From the NCBI GenBank assembly GCA_965230615.1, contig OZ246012.1:3348001-3412000 (forward strand): a stretch of DNA of 64,000 nt, in the 5' to 3' direction. A program made the translations under genes and the position numbers. Position 1 is the first letter of the stretch, and every line of letters begins with the position of its first letter. The DNA comes from G965230615 sp965230615 (lineage in GTDB: Bacteria > Pseudomonadota > Gammaproteobacteria > HTCC5015). Shown here one piece after another: positions 34,997-43,843 of the stretch. The notes below the pieces were generated by a model. That model was not told where the DNA came from and ran no database searches. It saw only the letters and a program-made list of their open reading frames with translations.

Positions 34997-35740
34997 TTAC
35001 ATATATAGGCTGCGGCCGCCATCAATTGCGATAATCTGGCCGGTGACATAGTGTGCGTCTTGCAGTAAATATTTTACCGCACTCGCAATATCTGTTGGCT
35101 CCCCAGGACGTTGCAGGGCAACACGCTCAAGAATAGCTTGCTTGGTAGCGCCATCCATTTCTTCTTCAGGCCACAAAATAGCCCCTGGTGCTATAGCATT
35201 GACACGAATCTCAGGTGCCAGATCACGTGCTAATGAACGTGTTAAAGCTGCCAGGCCTGCTTTGGCAATAGAGTACACAGTATGTTTGCGCATAGGGCGT
35301 TGTGCATGGATATCCACGATATTCACAATGCTGCCATGCTGGCGTCGTAAGTGTGGGATAGCCGCCTGCGCCAGAAACAATGGCGCTTTTAAGTTAGTAC
35401 CGATCAGGTCGGCCCAGTGATCTTCGGTGATACTGCCAGCCAATGTTGGGTAAAACGTAGAGGCGTTATTAATTAACGCATCCAGTCTGCCCCATACTGC
35501 AGCGCTTTCATTGATCAGTGGTTCAAGTGCATCGCTGTTGAGCAGGTCAGCTTGTAGTCTGACAGCGGAGTCTGCGCGTTGATTATTTAACTGTTCGACA
35601 AGTTGATCGGCAGCCTGTGATGAGCGGTTGTGGTGAATCACAACATTGAAACCATGGGCATGTAAATGTGTTGCAATACTGGCGCCAATCCGTCGGGCCG
35701 CCCCGGTGATAAGAACAACGCCAGGTTGTGTGTGTTGCAT
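34997..35740 (-). CDS. Pteridine reductase (short-chain dehydrogenase)
   Basis: A 247-residue NADPH-dependent SDR. It has the Rossmann motif TGAARRIGASIA with the Arg typical of pteridine/FolM-type reductases (TGxxxRIG), NNAST (the NNAG-like motif), a catalytic Ser/Tyr/Lys set with YSIAK, and RVNAIAPGAI. The start is set at ATG 35740 rather than 35785 because AAGG lies nine bases upstream and the extra 15 residues are not SDR-like. It would reduce dihydrofolate or dihydromonapterin; the neighbouring folBK gene supports a folate/pterin role. Convergent with folBK. Confidence 0.88.
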   Translation of the reverse strand: MQHTQPGVVLITGAARRIGASIATHLHAHGFNVVIHHNRSSQAADQLVEQLNNQRADSAVRLQADLLNSDALEPLINESAAVWGRLDALINNASTFYPTLAGSITEDHWADLIGTNLKAPLFLAQAAIPHLRRQHGSIVNIVDIHAQRPMRKHTVYSIAKAGLAALTRSLARDLAPEIRVNAIAPGAILWPEEEMDGATKQAILERVALQRPGEPTDIASAVKYLLQDAHYVTGQIIAIDGGRSLYM

Positions 35741-35866
35741 AAGTCTGACCTTATTGGTTAGAAATTGAATGTCTGTTTTAAGCAATCATCAATCAATGAT
35801 CCCTGCTATTATCTTGTAGTTTAGCGTATATTGTTATGAGTAAAAAATATCCTATAAAGGACTGGT

Positions 35867-37024
35867 GTGAATAAAGGTGCTGTAGAGAGTGTTGCTTATC
35901 AGCTAGAGAATGATATTCGTCAGCGAATAATCAGTTCAGGTCCGCTGCCATTTAGTGAGTTTATGCAACAGGCTTTGTATGCGCCAGAGTATGGCTACTA
36001 TATGGCCGAGCGCGAAACTTTCGGTGAGCACGGTGACTTTGTGACGGCACCAGAAATATCGACTTTATTCTCCCACTGTCTGGCTCGGCAATGTCAGGAA
36101 ATAAATGCCAGCTTACAGGGTAGCATTTTAGAGTTAGGGGCTGGCAGCGGCGTGATGGCTGCTGATATTCTGGCTTACTTAACAACTGTGGATGCCTTGC
36201 CGCAGCAATACTATATTCTTGAGATTAGCCCCCGATTGCGTGTGCGTCAAAAACAGACGATTGCTGAAAAAGCTCCGCAGGCCTTAGCGAGAGTGCAGTG
36301 GGTAAACGATGTGCCAGCAGTGTTTAAGGGGGTGGTATTGGCTAATGAATTGCTCGATGCTATGCCGGTAGAACGTTTTGTGATAGCTGAAAAAAGTATT
36401 CAGCGCTTGTGTGTGGACTTTTCTGAGGCGCAAGGCTTTTATTGGTCGCAACAAATTGCATCGGCGGCATTCATTGAGGCAGTGCAATATATACAGTCAA
36501 CATTGCCTGCACCGCTACCTGTGCATTATTGCTCAGAGTTTAATCCAGGCCTCAATAGGCTATTTGCTGAGCTTGCGCAGAATACGCAAGCGGTAGTGGC
36601 ATTGTTTATTGACTATGGTTATCCGAGGCGGGAATATTATTTGCCGGAGCGGACCGAGGGAACATTGTTATGTCATTATCAGCATCGCGCACATGATGAC
36701 CCTTTACGCTATATTGGTCAGCAAGATATCACAGCAAATGTGGATTTTACGGCAGTTGCTGAAGCCGCAAGTCGGCAAGGTTTTGATATTGTTGGCTATG
36801 CTTCACAAGCCGACTTCTTGTTGGGTTGTGGTATTGAGCAGCTTTACTCAGTAGTCACCGCAGGTAAAAATCAGCCGGAGGCATTGTTACAATGGTCACA
36901 ACAATTAAAAACTTTGATGTTACCCTCAGAAATGGGCGAGCGATTTAACGTTATCGCGATCAGCAAAGGGTATAATGTGGCTTTGTCTGGTTTTGAATAT
37001 CGTGATAGTCGGCAGCGCCTGTAA
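35867..37024 (+). CDS. SAM-dependent methyltransferase, MidA/NDUFAF7 family
   Basis: A 385-residue class I methyltransferase of the DUF185/MidA family. SAM-binding motif ILELGAGSGVMAADIL (~86-101), the family segment EYGYYMAERETFGEHGDFVTAPEIS (split as GYYMAERETFG and GDFVTAPEIS, ~42-67) and LANELLDAMPVERF (~155-168) are diagnostic. Eukaryotic NDUFAF7 methylates an arginine of complex I; the bacterial target is unknown. GTG start with AAAGGA five bases upstream. It is the first of a plus-strand run with uppP. Confidence 0.9.
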   Translation: MNKGAVESVAYQLENDIRQRIISSGPLPFSEFMQQALYAPEYGYYMAERETFGEHGDFVTAPEISTLFSHCLARQCQEINASLQGSILELGAGSGVMAADILAYLTTVDALPQQYYILEISPRLRVRQKQTIAEKAPQALARVQWVNDVPAVFKGVVLANELLDAMPVERFVIAEKSIQRLCVDFSEAQGFYWSQQIASAAFIEAVQYIQSTLPAPLPVHYCSEFNPGLNRLFAELAQNTQAVVALFIDYGYPRREYYLPERTEGTLLCHYQHRAHDDPLRYIGQQDITANVDFTAVAEAASRQGFDIVGYASQADFLLGCGIEQLYSVVTAGKNQPEALLQWSQQLKTLMLPSEMGERFNVIAISKGYNVALSGFEYRDSRQRL

Positions 37025-37097
37025 ACTAAAGTAAATAAGTCGAGCAAATACGTTGTCAAAAAAATTTACAAAATAATAATAACACTGAGGAATATTC

Positions 37098-37895
37098 GTG
37101 GATGTATTGCAAATCATAGTGCTTGCGGTGGTGCAAGGGCTAACCGAGTTTTTACCCGTGTCGAGTTCAGCGCATCTTATTTTGGTGCCGATTCTTACTG
37201 ATTGGCAGGATCAAGGGTTAAGCTTTGACTTGGCAGTACATGTTGGCTCGCTAGGCGCGGTTGTCGTTTATTTTAAAAAAGAATTGCAGCTGATGATACA
37301 AGACTGGTTGACATCATTGTTCTGGGGTAAAAAAACTGCAAATAGTCGTCTGGCCTGGGCTGTTATTATTGGTACTTTGCCAGCAGGCATTATTGGTCTG
37401 CTGGGAAAAGACTTAATAGAAACTCACCTGCGTTCACCATTGGTTATAGCGACGACGTTTATTATTTTTGGTGTCTTGCTGGGCTATAGTTATGCGGTAG
37501 GGCGGCGTAATAAAAGTGAGTATGAGTTGTTGTGGGTTGATGTTGTTATTATTGGTTTTGCGCAGGCAGTTGCCTTGATTCCTGGCACATCACGTTCTGG
37601 CATAACAATAACAGCAGCTTTATTTCGCGGTTTAACCGGGGCGGCGGCATCACGCTTTTCTTTCCTGTTATCCATACCTATTATTACCGCAGGTGGGTTG
37701 TTGTTATGTAAAGACGTGATCGAGCAACCCCAGCAATTACAGTGGTCGAGCCTGTTACTGGGTGCTATCTTATCGGGTTTAAGCGCCTATCTTTGCATTC
37801 ATTACTTTTTAAAGTTATTAGATCGAATCGGCATGCTGCCTTTCGTCGTATATCGTATTGCATTAGGTGTTGTTTTATTGTTTATTTTCTGGTGA
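37098..37895 (+). CDS. uppP: Undecaprenyl-diphosphate phosphatase
   Basis: A 265-residue integral membrane enzyme (BacA family) that recycles the undecaprenyl carrier of cell-wall and surface polysaccharide synthesis. Both catalytic boxes are clear: GLTEFLPVSSSAHL (~14-27) and PGTSRSGITITAALFRG (~161-177). About eight membrane helices are predicted by hydrophobicity. GTG start with TGAGGA six bases upstream. A VanZ-like gene follows seven bases after the stop. Confidence 0.96.
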   Translation: MDVLQIIVLAVVQGLTEFLPVSSSAHLILVPILTDWQDQGLSFDLAVHVGSLGAVVVYFKKELQLMIQDWLTSLFWGKKTANSRLAWAVIIGTLPAGIIGLLGKDLIETHLRSPLVIATTFIIFGVLLGYSYAVGRRNKSEYELLWVDVVIIGFAQAVALIPGTSRSGITITAALFRGLTGAAASRFSFLLSIPIITAGGLLLCKDVIEQPQQLQWSSLLLGAILSGLSAYLCIHYFLKLLDRIGMLPFVVYRIALGVVLLFIFW

Positions 37896-37901
37896 TCGGG
37901 T

Positions 37902-38312
37902 ATGCAATCATTTTTTCAACTTGATCAGCGTTTGGCTTATCGCAAGCTATGGTTGTTTGTTGCGGTAATGTTGCTTGTGCTTATCTTATACTTGTCGATG
38001 ACATCCAAGCCCTATCTACCAACGCCAGGGCACAGTGACAAGTTATACCATTTCCTGGCGTATATGGTGCTAATGGGGTGGTGGCTGCAATTGTTTCAGC
38101 AGCGTATAAGCAGACTCATACTGGCTTTGGTGTTTATTGCTATGGGCGTTGGTATCGAAGTGATGCAAAGTTACCATCCACTACGCTATTTTGATGTCTG
38201 GGATATGTTAGCGAATACCTCAGGTGTCGTACTGGCCTGGTTACTTGGGTTTACTGTCTTTGATCAGGCGCTATATTTTGTCGAGCGGCGTTGCCTGGTT
38301 TGGCTAAGGTAG
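37902..38312 (+). CDS. VanZ-like membrane protein
   Basis: A 136-residue protein with four predicted membrane helices. The conserved elements of the VanZ-like family are visible: a DKLYHFLAY stretch after the first helix, GVGIEVMQSY in the third and DVWDMLANTSGVVLAW before the last. VanZ confers low-level teicoplanin resistance in enterococci; the role of proteobacterial relatives is not known. It follows uppP by six bases and is convergent with cca. Confidence 0.85.
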   Translation: MQSFFQLDQRLAYRKLWLFVAVMLLVLILYLSMTSKPYLPTPGHSDKLYHFLAYMVLMGWWLQLFQQRISRLILALVFIAMGVGIEVMQSYHPLRYFDVWDMLANTSGVVLAWLLGFTVFDQALYFVERRCLVWLR

Positions 38313-38320
38313 TTGTGTCC

Positions 38321-39463
38321 TTAGTTGAACTTCGCCCAGCGATAAGTTCGTTTCACTTTGCTGATGACAGCGCGTCGGTGTATATCGAGTTCGTCTGCTA
38401 ATGCTTTGCCTTCTAAGCGCACTTTTGTCAGGTCTCTGGCGCTAATTGCGTTAGAGTGGGTGAATGCGGTATGCAGATATTCCCGTTGTGGATGTGGCCA
38501 GTGGCCTTTTTCCGGGTTAGCACAAGCGATAGCCTCAGCGGCCAATAAAAAACTCTCAAAACGCTCAGGACGGCGATAGGCATCCAGGCTTTTTAGTCCT
38601 TCGAGCACATCGGGTGGCGGCAGTTGGGTGCTTTGCTCAAAGAAGACATGGTGCTGGCTAACCAGAATGGCTAATGCTGTATGCTCGTTGGGAGTACGCA
38701 AATCTTTGCCCAGTTGCTCAATAGTGCCAGAGCTCAGTGCGCCAGCCCAGGCAGCAAAGCGGGTTGCACTATTGTTGGTTAATGTGCAGGCATGTTTTAA
38801 GGCGCTTTGGTTCAGCGCAATATCTGTTTCCGCTAGACTGGGTATAAGCCGTGCCAATGCGCCGCAATCAGATAAAACTGTAAAGAAAAGTTCAGGATTG
38901 TCTGTTGACAGCGCCTTTTCTAGCTCTTGCCAAACACGTTCAGCAACCAAATTATCAACCTCGCCACTCTGTACCATTTGGGTCATTAACTTATGTGTTT
39001 CTGGTGCAATCGTAAAGCCCAATTTTGCAAAACGTGCCATAAAACGTGCAACGCGTAACAGTCTGACGGGGTCTTCAGTAAAGGCAGAGGAGACATGGCG
39101 TAAAATACGCTGGTTTAAGTCAGATTGGCCATTATAGGGGTCAATAATCTGACCATCGGCTGTTTCTGCGATAGCATTGATCGTCAGGTCGCGGCGCTGT
39201 AAATCGTCCTCCAGGCTGACGTCAGCAGCATGATAAGTACTAAAGCCGGTATAGCCAGGCCCGGTTTTTTGTTCGGTACGCGCCAAGGCATACTCTTCAT
39301 GGCTTTCAGGGTGTAAAAAAACAGGGAAGCTCTTGCCGACTTGTTGATAGCCCTGCGCCAGTAGCTCATCTGCTGTCGCACCGACAACCAGCCAGTCCTT
39401 TTCTTTGATGTCCAGCCCCAGTAGCTTATCGCGGACAGCGCCGCCAACCAGGTAAATTTGCAT
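38321..39463 (-). CDS. cca: CCA-adding tRNA nucleotidyltransferase (HD domain degenerate)
   Basis: Adds or repairs the 3' CCA end of tRNA. Class II features: YLVGGAVRDKLLG (~4-16), KDWLVVGAT with the metal-binding Asp pair, EEYALARTEQKTGPGYTGF and RRDLTINAIA (~89-98), ITED/FTEDPVRLLRVARFMARF (~128-144). The E. coli enzyme has a C-terminal HD phosphohydrolase domain; here the matching region (ALKHACTLTN... RFAAWAGALSS, ~219-245) lacks the His-Asp doublet (AG instead of HD), and the protein is 380 rather than ~412 residues. So only nucleotidyl transfer is expected. Confidence 0.93.
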   Translation of the reverse strand: MQIYLVGGAVRDKLLGLDIKEKDWLVVGATADELLAQGYQQVGKSFPVFLHPESHEEYALARTEQKTGPGYTGFSTYHAADVSLEDDLQRRDLTINAIAETADGQIIDPYNGQSDLNQRILRHVSSAFTEDPVRLLRVARFMARFAKLGFTIAPETHKLMTQMVQSGEVDNLVAERVWQELEKALSTDNPELFFTVLSDCGALARLIPSLAETDIALNQSALKHACTLTNNSATRFAAWAGALSSGTIEQLGKDLRTPNEHTALAILVSQHHVFFEQSTQLPPPDVLEGLKSLDAYRRPERFESFLLAAEAIACANPEKGHWPHPQREYLHTAFTHSNAISARDLTKVRLEGKALADELDIHRRAVISKVKRTYRWAKFN

Positions 39464-39559
39464 TAGCTATTGCATCCCTCGTTTGTTATGGTTCTTGCCA
39501 GTAATTTATACTAGCTCGGTGCTAGCATACTGTCGATCAGAAAATGGATAAATCGTTGC

Positions 39560-40624
39560 ATGTCTCGCAAACTCTATCATAGTTTTATCTTATTGACTTT
39601 GCTGATGCTCAATGGCTGCTCAACATTGTCATATTATAGCCATGTGGCTCGAGGCCATATGGATGTCATGTCAAAGCGCACTTCAGTAAATAAGGTATTG
39701 GCTGACGAGGAGGCTGATGCCAAGCTGAAAGAAAAGCTGCAGTTTGTGTTGCAAGTGCGTGAGTTTGCTGTAGAGAATATGCATCTGCCCGATAACCGCA
39801 GTTACCAAGTATATGCTGATATTGGTAGGCCGTATATTACCTGGAATGTTGTTGCTACACCGGCCTATTCTCTACGGCCAGAGCAATGGTGTTTTTTATT
39901 TGCAGGTTGTGTTGTGTATCGTGGCTTCTTTGCCGAGCAAAAAGCAGAGGCCTTTGCACAACCTTTAAGGGATGAGGGTAAAGATGTTGTTGTGTATGGT
40001 GCAACAGCTTACTCAACCTTGGGTTGGTTTGCCGATCCTATTTTAAATACAATGTTGCGTCAAAATAAGCTGAGCTTGGCCGCTGTCATTATCCATGAAT
40101 TGGCGCACCAACAACTTTATATTAAAGATGACTCGCGTTTTAATGAGGCATTTGCAACAGCTGTGCAATATATTGGTTTGGAGCGCTGGTTAGCCTTATA
40201 TGGTACAGAAGAGGAAAAGGGATTTTATCAGCGAGCGTTACAGAAGCGTGCAATGTTTAATGACTTGGTGAAAGCCTCGCGTGCTAAACTGGAGCTATTG
40301 TATAGCTCCTCGCTGCCTGAAGCAGAAAAAGCTGAGCGAAAAGCGGCAATCTATGCCGAGCTTAAAGCCAGCCATGCTGAGATGCAGGCACGTTTTGGGG
40401 GTAAGACAGGGTATGAGCGCTGGTTCTCTGAGTCTTTAAATAATGCCAAGCTAGTGACTGTAGCAACCTACTATGATTTGGTACCTTTTTTTCGGCACAT
40501 GTTTACCCAGGAAAAAACGCTGCCTGCATTTTATGAAGCTGTCAAAGCATTGGGCAAGCAAAAGCCTGCTGACAGGCAACGCTTGATAGACCAGTTTTTT
40601 GCCAGTCAAAGTAAGCAGGACTAA
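39560..40624 (+). CDS. Putative aminopeptidase lipoprotein (COG4324 family)
   Basis: A 354-residue zinc metallopeptidase-like lipoprotein. Signal peptide ends LMLNGC (lipobox, Cys20). The zinc motif HELAHQ (~183-188) is followed by NEAFATAV (~199-206) supplying the distal Glu, as in gluzincins. The region with WCFLFAGCVVYRGFF is conserved in this predicted aminopeptidase family. It likely acts in the periplasm at the membrane. Substrate not known. Monocistronic and divergent from cca. Confidence 0.85.
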   Translation: MSRKLYHSFILLTLLMLNGCSTLSYYSHVARGHMDVMSKRTSVNKVLADEEADAKLKEKLQFVLQVREFAVENMHLPDNRSYQVYADIGRPYITWNVVATPAYSLRPEQWCFLFAGCVVYRGFFAEQKAEAFAQPLRDEGKDVVVYGATAYSTLGWFADPILNTMLRQNKLSLAAVIIHELAHQQLYIKDDSRFNEAFATAVQYIGLERWLALYGTEEEKGFYQRALQKRAMFNDLVKASRAKLELLYSSSLPEAEKAERKAAIYAELKASHAEMQARFGGKTGYERWFSESLNNAKLVTVATYYDLVPFFRHMFTQEKTLPAFYEAVKALGKQKPADRQRLIDQFFASQSKQD

Positions 40625-40639
40625 CCCTTTTATTTGGTG

Positions 40640-41605
40640 CTATACATCATCTCTATGTGCCAGTTGTCTGTACTCACTATAGCGACTGCGTTGATCTTTA
40701 TGTCCAAGGTATAAAGGCACAATGGTTTTTATGCTGGTTGAACCAGTGAGTGTTTTGTTTGCAGCACCATCGCAAATGCTATCGACTTTCAAAGAGTCAT
40801 AGTTATCCAAAGAAAAAGGTTTGGTTGGAATCAAGTAGTCCATAAAGAAAGCTTGAATTAAGGCTAAAAAGTTGGGTATGCCAATAATAGCGCGCTTTAT
40901 TTTTAGGGTGCTCGCAGTATATTTTACCAACTCTTGCAGAGTATAAATCTCTGGTCCACAAAGGTTGAGGCGGCAACCGAAAGTTTCAGTTGCGTTAATC
41001 GCATCAATAAACTGCTTGACCAGGTCACCGATATAAATGGGGGCAAAGCGTGCATTTGGGCAGGCTAGCGGTAGGCAGGGAGCAAATTTAAGCAGTTGTG
41101 CAAAGCGGTTGAAGAAGCTATCTCCTGGGCCAAATATGACTGAAGGGCGAAAGCTGGTAACGGCAATTTCCCGGCTAAAAGTATGGATATAATCCTCAGC
41201 TTCACCTTTGGTGCGTAAGTAAAAACTGGGGCCGTGGGCGGCATCCGCATTCAAGGCGCTCATATGCAGTAAACGCTTAACGCCGCTTTTCTGGCAGGCA
41301 TCCATAACCTTGCGTGTCAGCTCAACATGCGCCTGACGAAACCCATGGCCGTCGTGCCCTGACTCATTAAGAATGCCGACTAGGTTGATCACAACATCAC
41401 AACCATTGAAGTGCTGCTGCAAAGACTGGCTATTGTAAATATCGGCTTCCAATAGCGTTACTTGTGGCAGAACCTGTAGCTGGCGATGCTTTTCACGGTT
41501 GCGTGTGAGAATAATAATGTCGGCATGGCGTTCTTGTAGTGCCGCAGCGAGGTGCTGCCCAACAAAGCCAGTACCTCCGAGTATACACACCTTATTTGCA
41601 TTCAT
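40640..41605 (-). CDS. NAD(P)-binding protein, complex I NDUFA9 subunit-like
   Basis: A 321-residue extended/atypical SDR. The nucleotide motif is GGTGFVGQHLA (~10-20), followed by LTRN at the end of the second strand. HMSALNADAAHGPSFYLRTKGEAED (~128-152; written here in parts as MSALNAD and YLRTKGEAE) and SFRPSVIFGPGDSFFNRFA (VIFGPGDSF) are typical of the NDUFA9-like family. In bacteria these proteins are often annotated as epimerases; their substrate is unknown. Confidence 0.85.
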   Translation of the reverse strand: MNANKVCILGGTGFVGQHLAAALQERHADIIILTRNREKHRQLQVLPQVTLLEADIYNSQSLQQHFNGCDVVINLVGILNESGHDGHGFRQAHVELTRKVMDACQKSGVKRLLHMSALNADAAHGPSFYLRTKGEAEDYIHTFSREIAVTSFRPSVIFGPGDSFFNRFAQLLKFAPCLPLACPNARFAPIYIGDLVKQFIDAINATETFGCRLNLCGPEIYTLQELVKYTASTLKIKRAIIGIPNFLALIQAFFMDYLIPTKPFSLDNYDSLKVDSICDGAANKTLTGSTSIKTIVPLYLGHKDQRSRYSEYRQLAHRDDV

Positions 41606-41678
41606 GCTGTTTCCTTATCCGGTTCAGTATTGGAGGACATCCTGTAGTACCTATAAGCTTAGCGCAGTATAAAAGTTC

Positions 41679-41706
41679 TTGACAGTCTCTGTAGGAAGTA
41701 TATTCT
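41679..41706 (+). promoter_or_regulatory. Sigma-70 promoter for a short transcript
   Basis: TTGACA (41679-41684) and TATTCT (41701-41706) at 16-bp spacing. Expected transcription start is about 41713. A strong terminator follows at 41820. Confidence 0.55.
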
Positions 41707-41712
41707 TCGCGC

Positions 41713-41854
41713 TATGAACAAACATCAAGTCAAACCCGCAATTCTATGGCGCTGTAACGACAGCGGCATTGCTTATGGGCGTCTGATGTAGATATTAAAG
41801 TTCAACAGATTAAGCAAAAAAGCCGCATAAGCAAATGTTTATGCGGCTTTTTTG
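41713..41854 (+). ncRNA. Candidate small RNA or leaderless microprotein transcript
   Basis: A ~140-nt unit bounded by a good promoter and a perfect terminator, between two unrelated genes. It contains a 25-codon frame (ATG 41714 to TAG 41791, starting MNKHQV and ending IAYGRLM) without any ribosome-binding site; the ATG lies at the predicted transcript 5' end, so leaderless translation is possible. It might be a regulatory RNA. I do not recognise the family. Confidence 0.4.
41820..41854 (+). terminator. Strong rho-independent terminator
   Basis: An 11-bp perfect stem AAGCCGCATAA/TTATGCGGCTT around a short loop, flanked by runs of A and T, so it could act in both directions. It lies 45 bp before the EamA transporter start. 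Confidence 0.88.
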
Positions 41855-41899
41855 TTTTTGGGGTAGTCATAAACAGGTTAAGTGCAGGAGATAACAGCC

Positions 41900-42790
41900 A
41901 TGCAGGTATTAATGGCTTATATAGGTGTGATTTTAATTTGGAGTACAACACCATTGGCGATCCAGTGGAGCAGTATTGGTGTTGGCTTTGTCTTTGCGAT
42001 AACGGTTCGTATGTTAATTGGTGCTGTATTGTCTTATGCCTGGATGCGTTTTGAGGGGCAGCGCTTATCCTTTTCGCGTTCAGCGCTACAACTGTATATG
42101 GCTTCAGTGATGGGAGCTTTTGGTGCCATGATGGCAACTTATTGGGCATCTCAGTATATTCCGTCAGGACTTATGTCGGTGCTATTTGGCTTATCGCCGA
42201 TGTTTGCCGGTGTATTTTCCTATTTTTTATTGGGTGAGCGTTTAATGGTTGTAAATAAGCTGTTGGGTACCGCAATTGGCTTGCTAGGACTATTAGTCAT
42301 TTTTCGTGATGATTTATACCTTGGTGATAAGGGCATGCTCGGCATTATGGGCATGTTGCTGGCGGTTACTCTCTACAGTGTGAGTACGGTATTGATCAAG
42401 CGTATTGGTACTGCTTTGCCTGCTGTTGTGATGAATACAGGCGGGTTGCTTGCGACATTACCGTTTTTTCTATTAGCCTGGTTGGTTTCAGGGCAAGCCT
42501 GGCCCGTAGAAATACCAGCTCGATCGTTGATGTCGATAGTATATTTGGGTGTATTTGGTTCCTTTGCGGGCTTTGTGATGTATTTTTATGTGCTCAAACA
42601 CTTGCCAGCGGGTAGTGTTATGTTAATAACATTAGTCACACCAGTGTTGGCATTGATGCTTGGTGCATGGTTAAATGCAGAAGTGTTATCGAGTAGTGTA
42701 TGGATGGGTGCGGTATTGGTATTACTTGGTGTGCTGTCCTATGAATGGTCAGCAATATCGCAGTTTATTTATACGCAATGGAAAAAATAA
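41900..42790 (+). CDS. DMT-family (EamA) transporter
   Basis: A 296-residue membrane protein with ten predicted helices arranged as two EamA repeats (~1-135 and ~145-285). Typical elements are WSTTPLAIQW in helix 1, ASQYIPSGLMSVLFGLSPMFAG (YIPSGLMSVL) in the first repeat, and LPAGSVMLITLVTPVLALMLG (LPAGSVMLI) in the second. The start is ATG 41900, which has AGGAG nine bases upstream; a GTG at 41882 would place that site inside the gene. Probable metabolite or drug exporter; substrate unknown. Confidence 0.88.
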   Translation: MQVLMAYIGVILIWSTTPLAIQWSSIGVGFVFAITVRMLIGAVLSYAWMRFEGQRLSFSRSALQLYMASVMGAFGAMMATYWASQYIPSGLMSVLFGLSPMFAGVFSYFLLGERLMVVNKLLGTAIGLLGLLVIFRDDLYLGDKGMLGIMGMLLAVTLYSVSTVLIKRIGTALPAVVMNTGGLLATLPFFLLAWLVSGQAWPVEIPARSLMSIVYLGVFGSFAGFVMYFYVLKHLPAGSVMLITLVTPVLALMLGAWLNAEVLSSSVWMGAVLVLLGVLSYEWSAISQFIYTQWKK

Positions 42791-42828
42791 AATAGCAAAC
42801 CGTTATAAAGAGTCACAGGGCGTGGGAT

Positions 42829-43824
42829 ATGCTAAAGCATACCGTTAAAAAACTGATTTTATTGCAAATAGTATTACTGGTCACCGCTTGTGCAAATAGA
42901 GCTATTGAGCTGGATTTGCCAAATGATAACGTTGTTAATGCGGATGATTTAGTGAATGTTGCCCGTATTGCCAGTGAAGATATGGCACCGATCAACCGTA
43001 AGAGTCAGCCTATTGATTTTGCCGAGCTGTTAATGTTTGCGCGTCTGGCTAATGCCAGTTATGACAGAGATGTTACACAGATTGAGCAAGTGACCGGCCA
43101 TCAAGCGCAGCTGCTACAAGGCGGTGAGCTGAGTAAGTATAAGTTGCAGGTGTTGCTAAGCGAAGATTTCAATGGTGAAGCGCAGTATCTGGCGATTCGT
43201 GGTACGCAGAACCTGAAAAACGCTGTGCTCAATACACAGTTAAATCATCGGCATAGTCCGCTATTAAATATAAAACTGCATGCGGGTTTTAAACAGGCTG
43301 CCGATGCTGTGTTTGTCAGTGTTATAAGTCAGCTGGCGCGCGACAAGCCGATATTTTTAACTGGACATAGTTTAGGTGGGGCTATCGCGGCTATTTTGGA
43401 TAATTATTTACGTATTGCAGGCTTTGATGTACGTCGAGTCGTAACGTTTGGTCAGCCAAGGGTAACGGATAGTTTTGGGGCCTCGGTATTAGAGCTTGGT
43501 GCCTATGACTTTCGCGTGCTGCGCGTGGTGCATTATGAAGATGCTGTAACCTTATTGCCCATTTTAGGTTATCGGCATTTTGCACCCGAACTCGTGCTAA
43601 AAGATAATGGCGAATATTGTGTATGGCCTGGTCGTAAGAGTAATAAGGTGATCGGTAGCACAGAAGACCATATTATGGATGATTATGTAGCTGTTTTGCA
43701 GAAACTCAGTGCAATGCCAATACCAGCCAGCATCGATAAGCCGGTAGGTACTTTTTGGGGTTGTAATACCTTAAGCGCTGAGCAATTACATGTGGAGCCC
43801 GCTTATCAATATGATTTTCATTAA
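42829..43824 (+). CDS. Lipase family (class 3) lipoprotein
   Basis: A 331-residue alpha/beta hydrolase with a lipoprotein signal (LLVTAC, Cys21). The nucleophile elbow GHSLGGA (~184-190) is that of class 3 lipases, with VVTFGQPRVTD (~203-213) following as in fungal-type lipases; likely catalytic Asp is in HYEDAVTLLP (~240) and the His near EDHIMDDY (~285). It probably hydrolyses acyl esters on the outer or inner membrane face. Monocistronic or with rlmJ, which starts 20 bases downstream. Confidence 0.85.
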   Translation: MLKHTVKKLILLQIVLLVTACANRAIELDLPNDNVVNADDLVNVARIASEDMAPINRKSQPIDFAELLMFARLANASYDRDVTQIEQVTGHQAQLLQGGELSKYKLQVLLSEDFNGEAQYLAIRGTQNLKNAVLNTQLNHRHSPLLNIKLHAGFKQAADAVFVSVISQLARDKPIFLTGHSLGGAIAAILDNYLRIAGFDVRRVVTFGQPRVTDSFGASVLELGAYDFRVLRVVHYEDAVTLLPILGYRHFAPELVLKDNGEYCVWPGRKSNKVIGSTEDHIMDDYVAVLQKLSAMPIPASIDKPVGTFWGCNTLSAEQLHVEPAYQYDFH

Positions 43825-43843
43825 TGATCAGTAGTCTGCGCTC

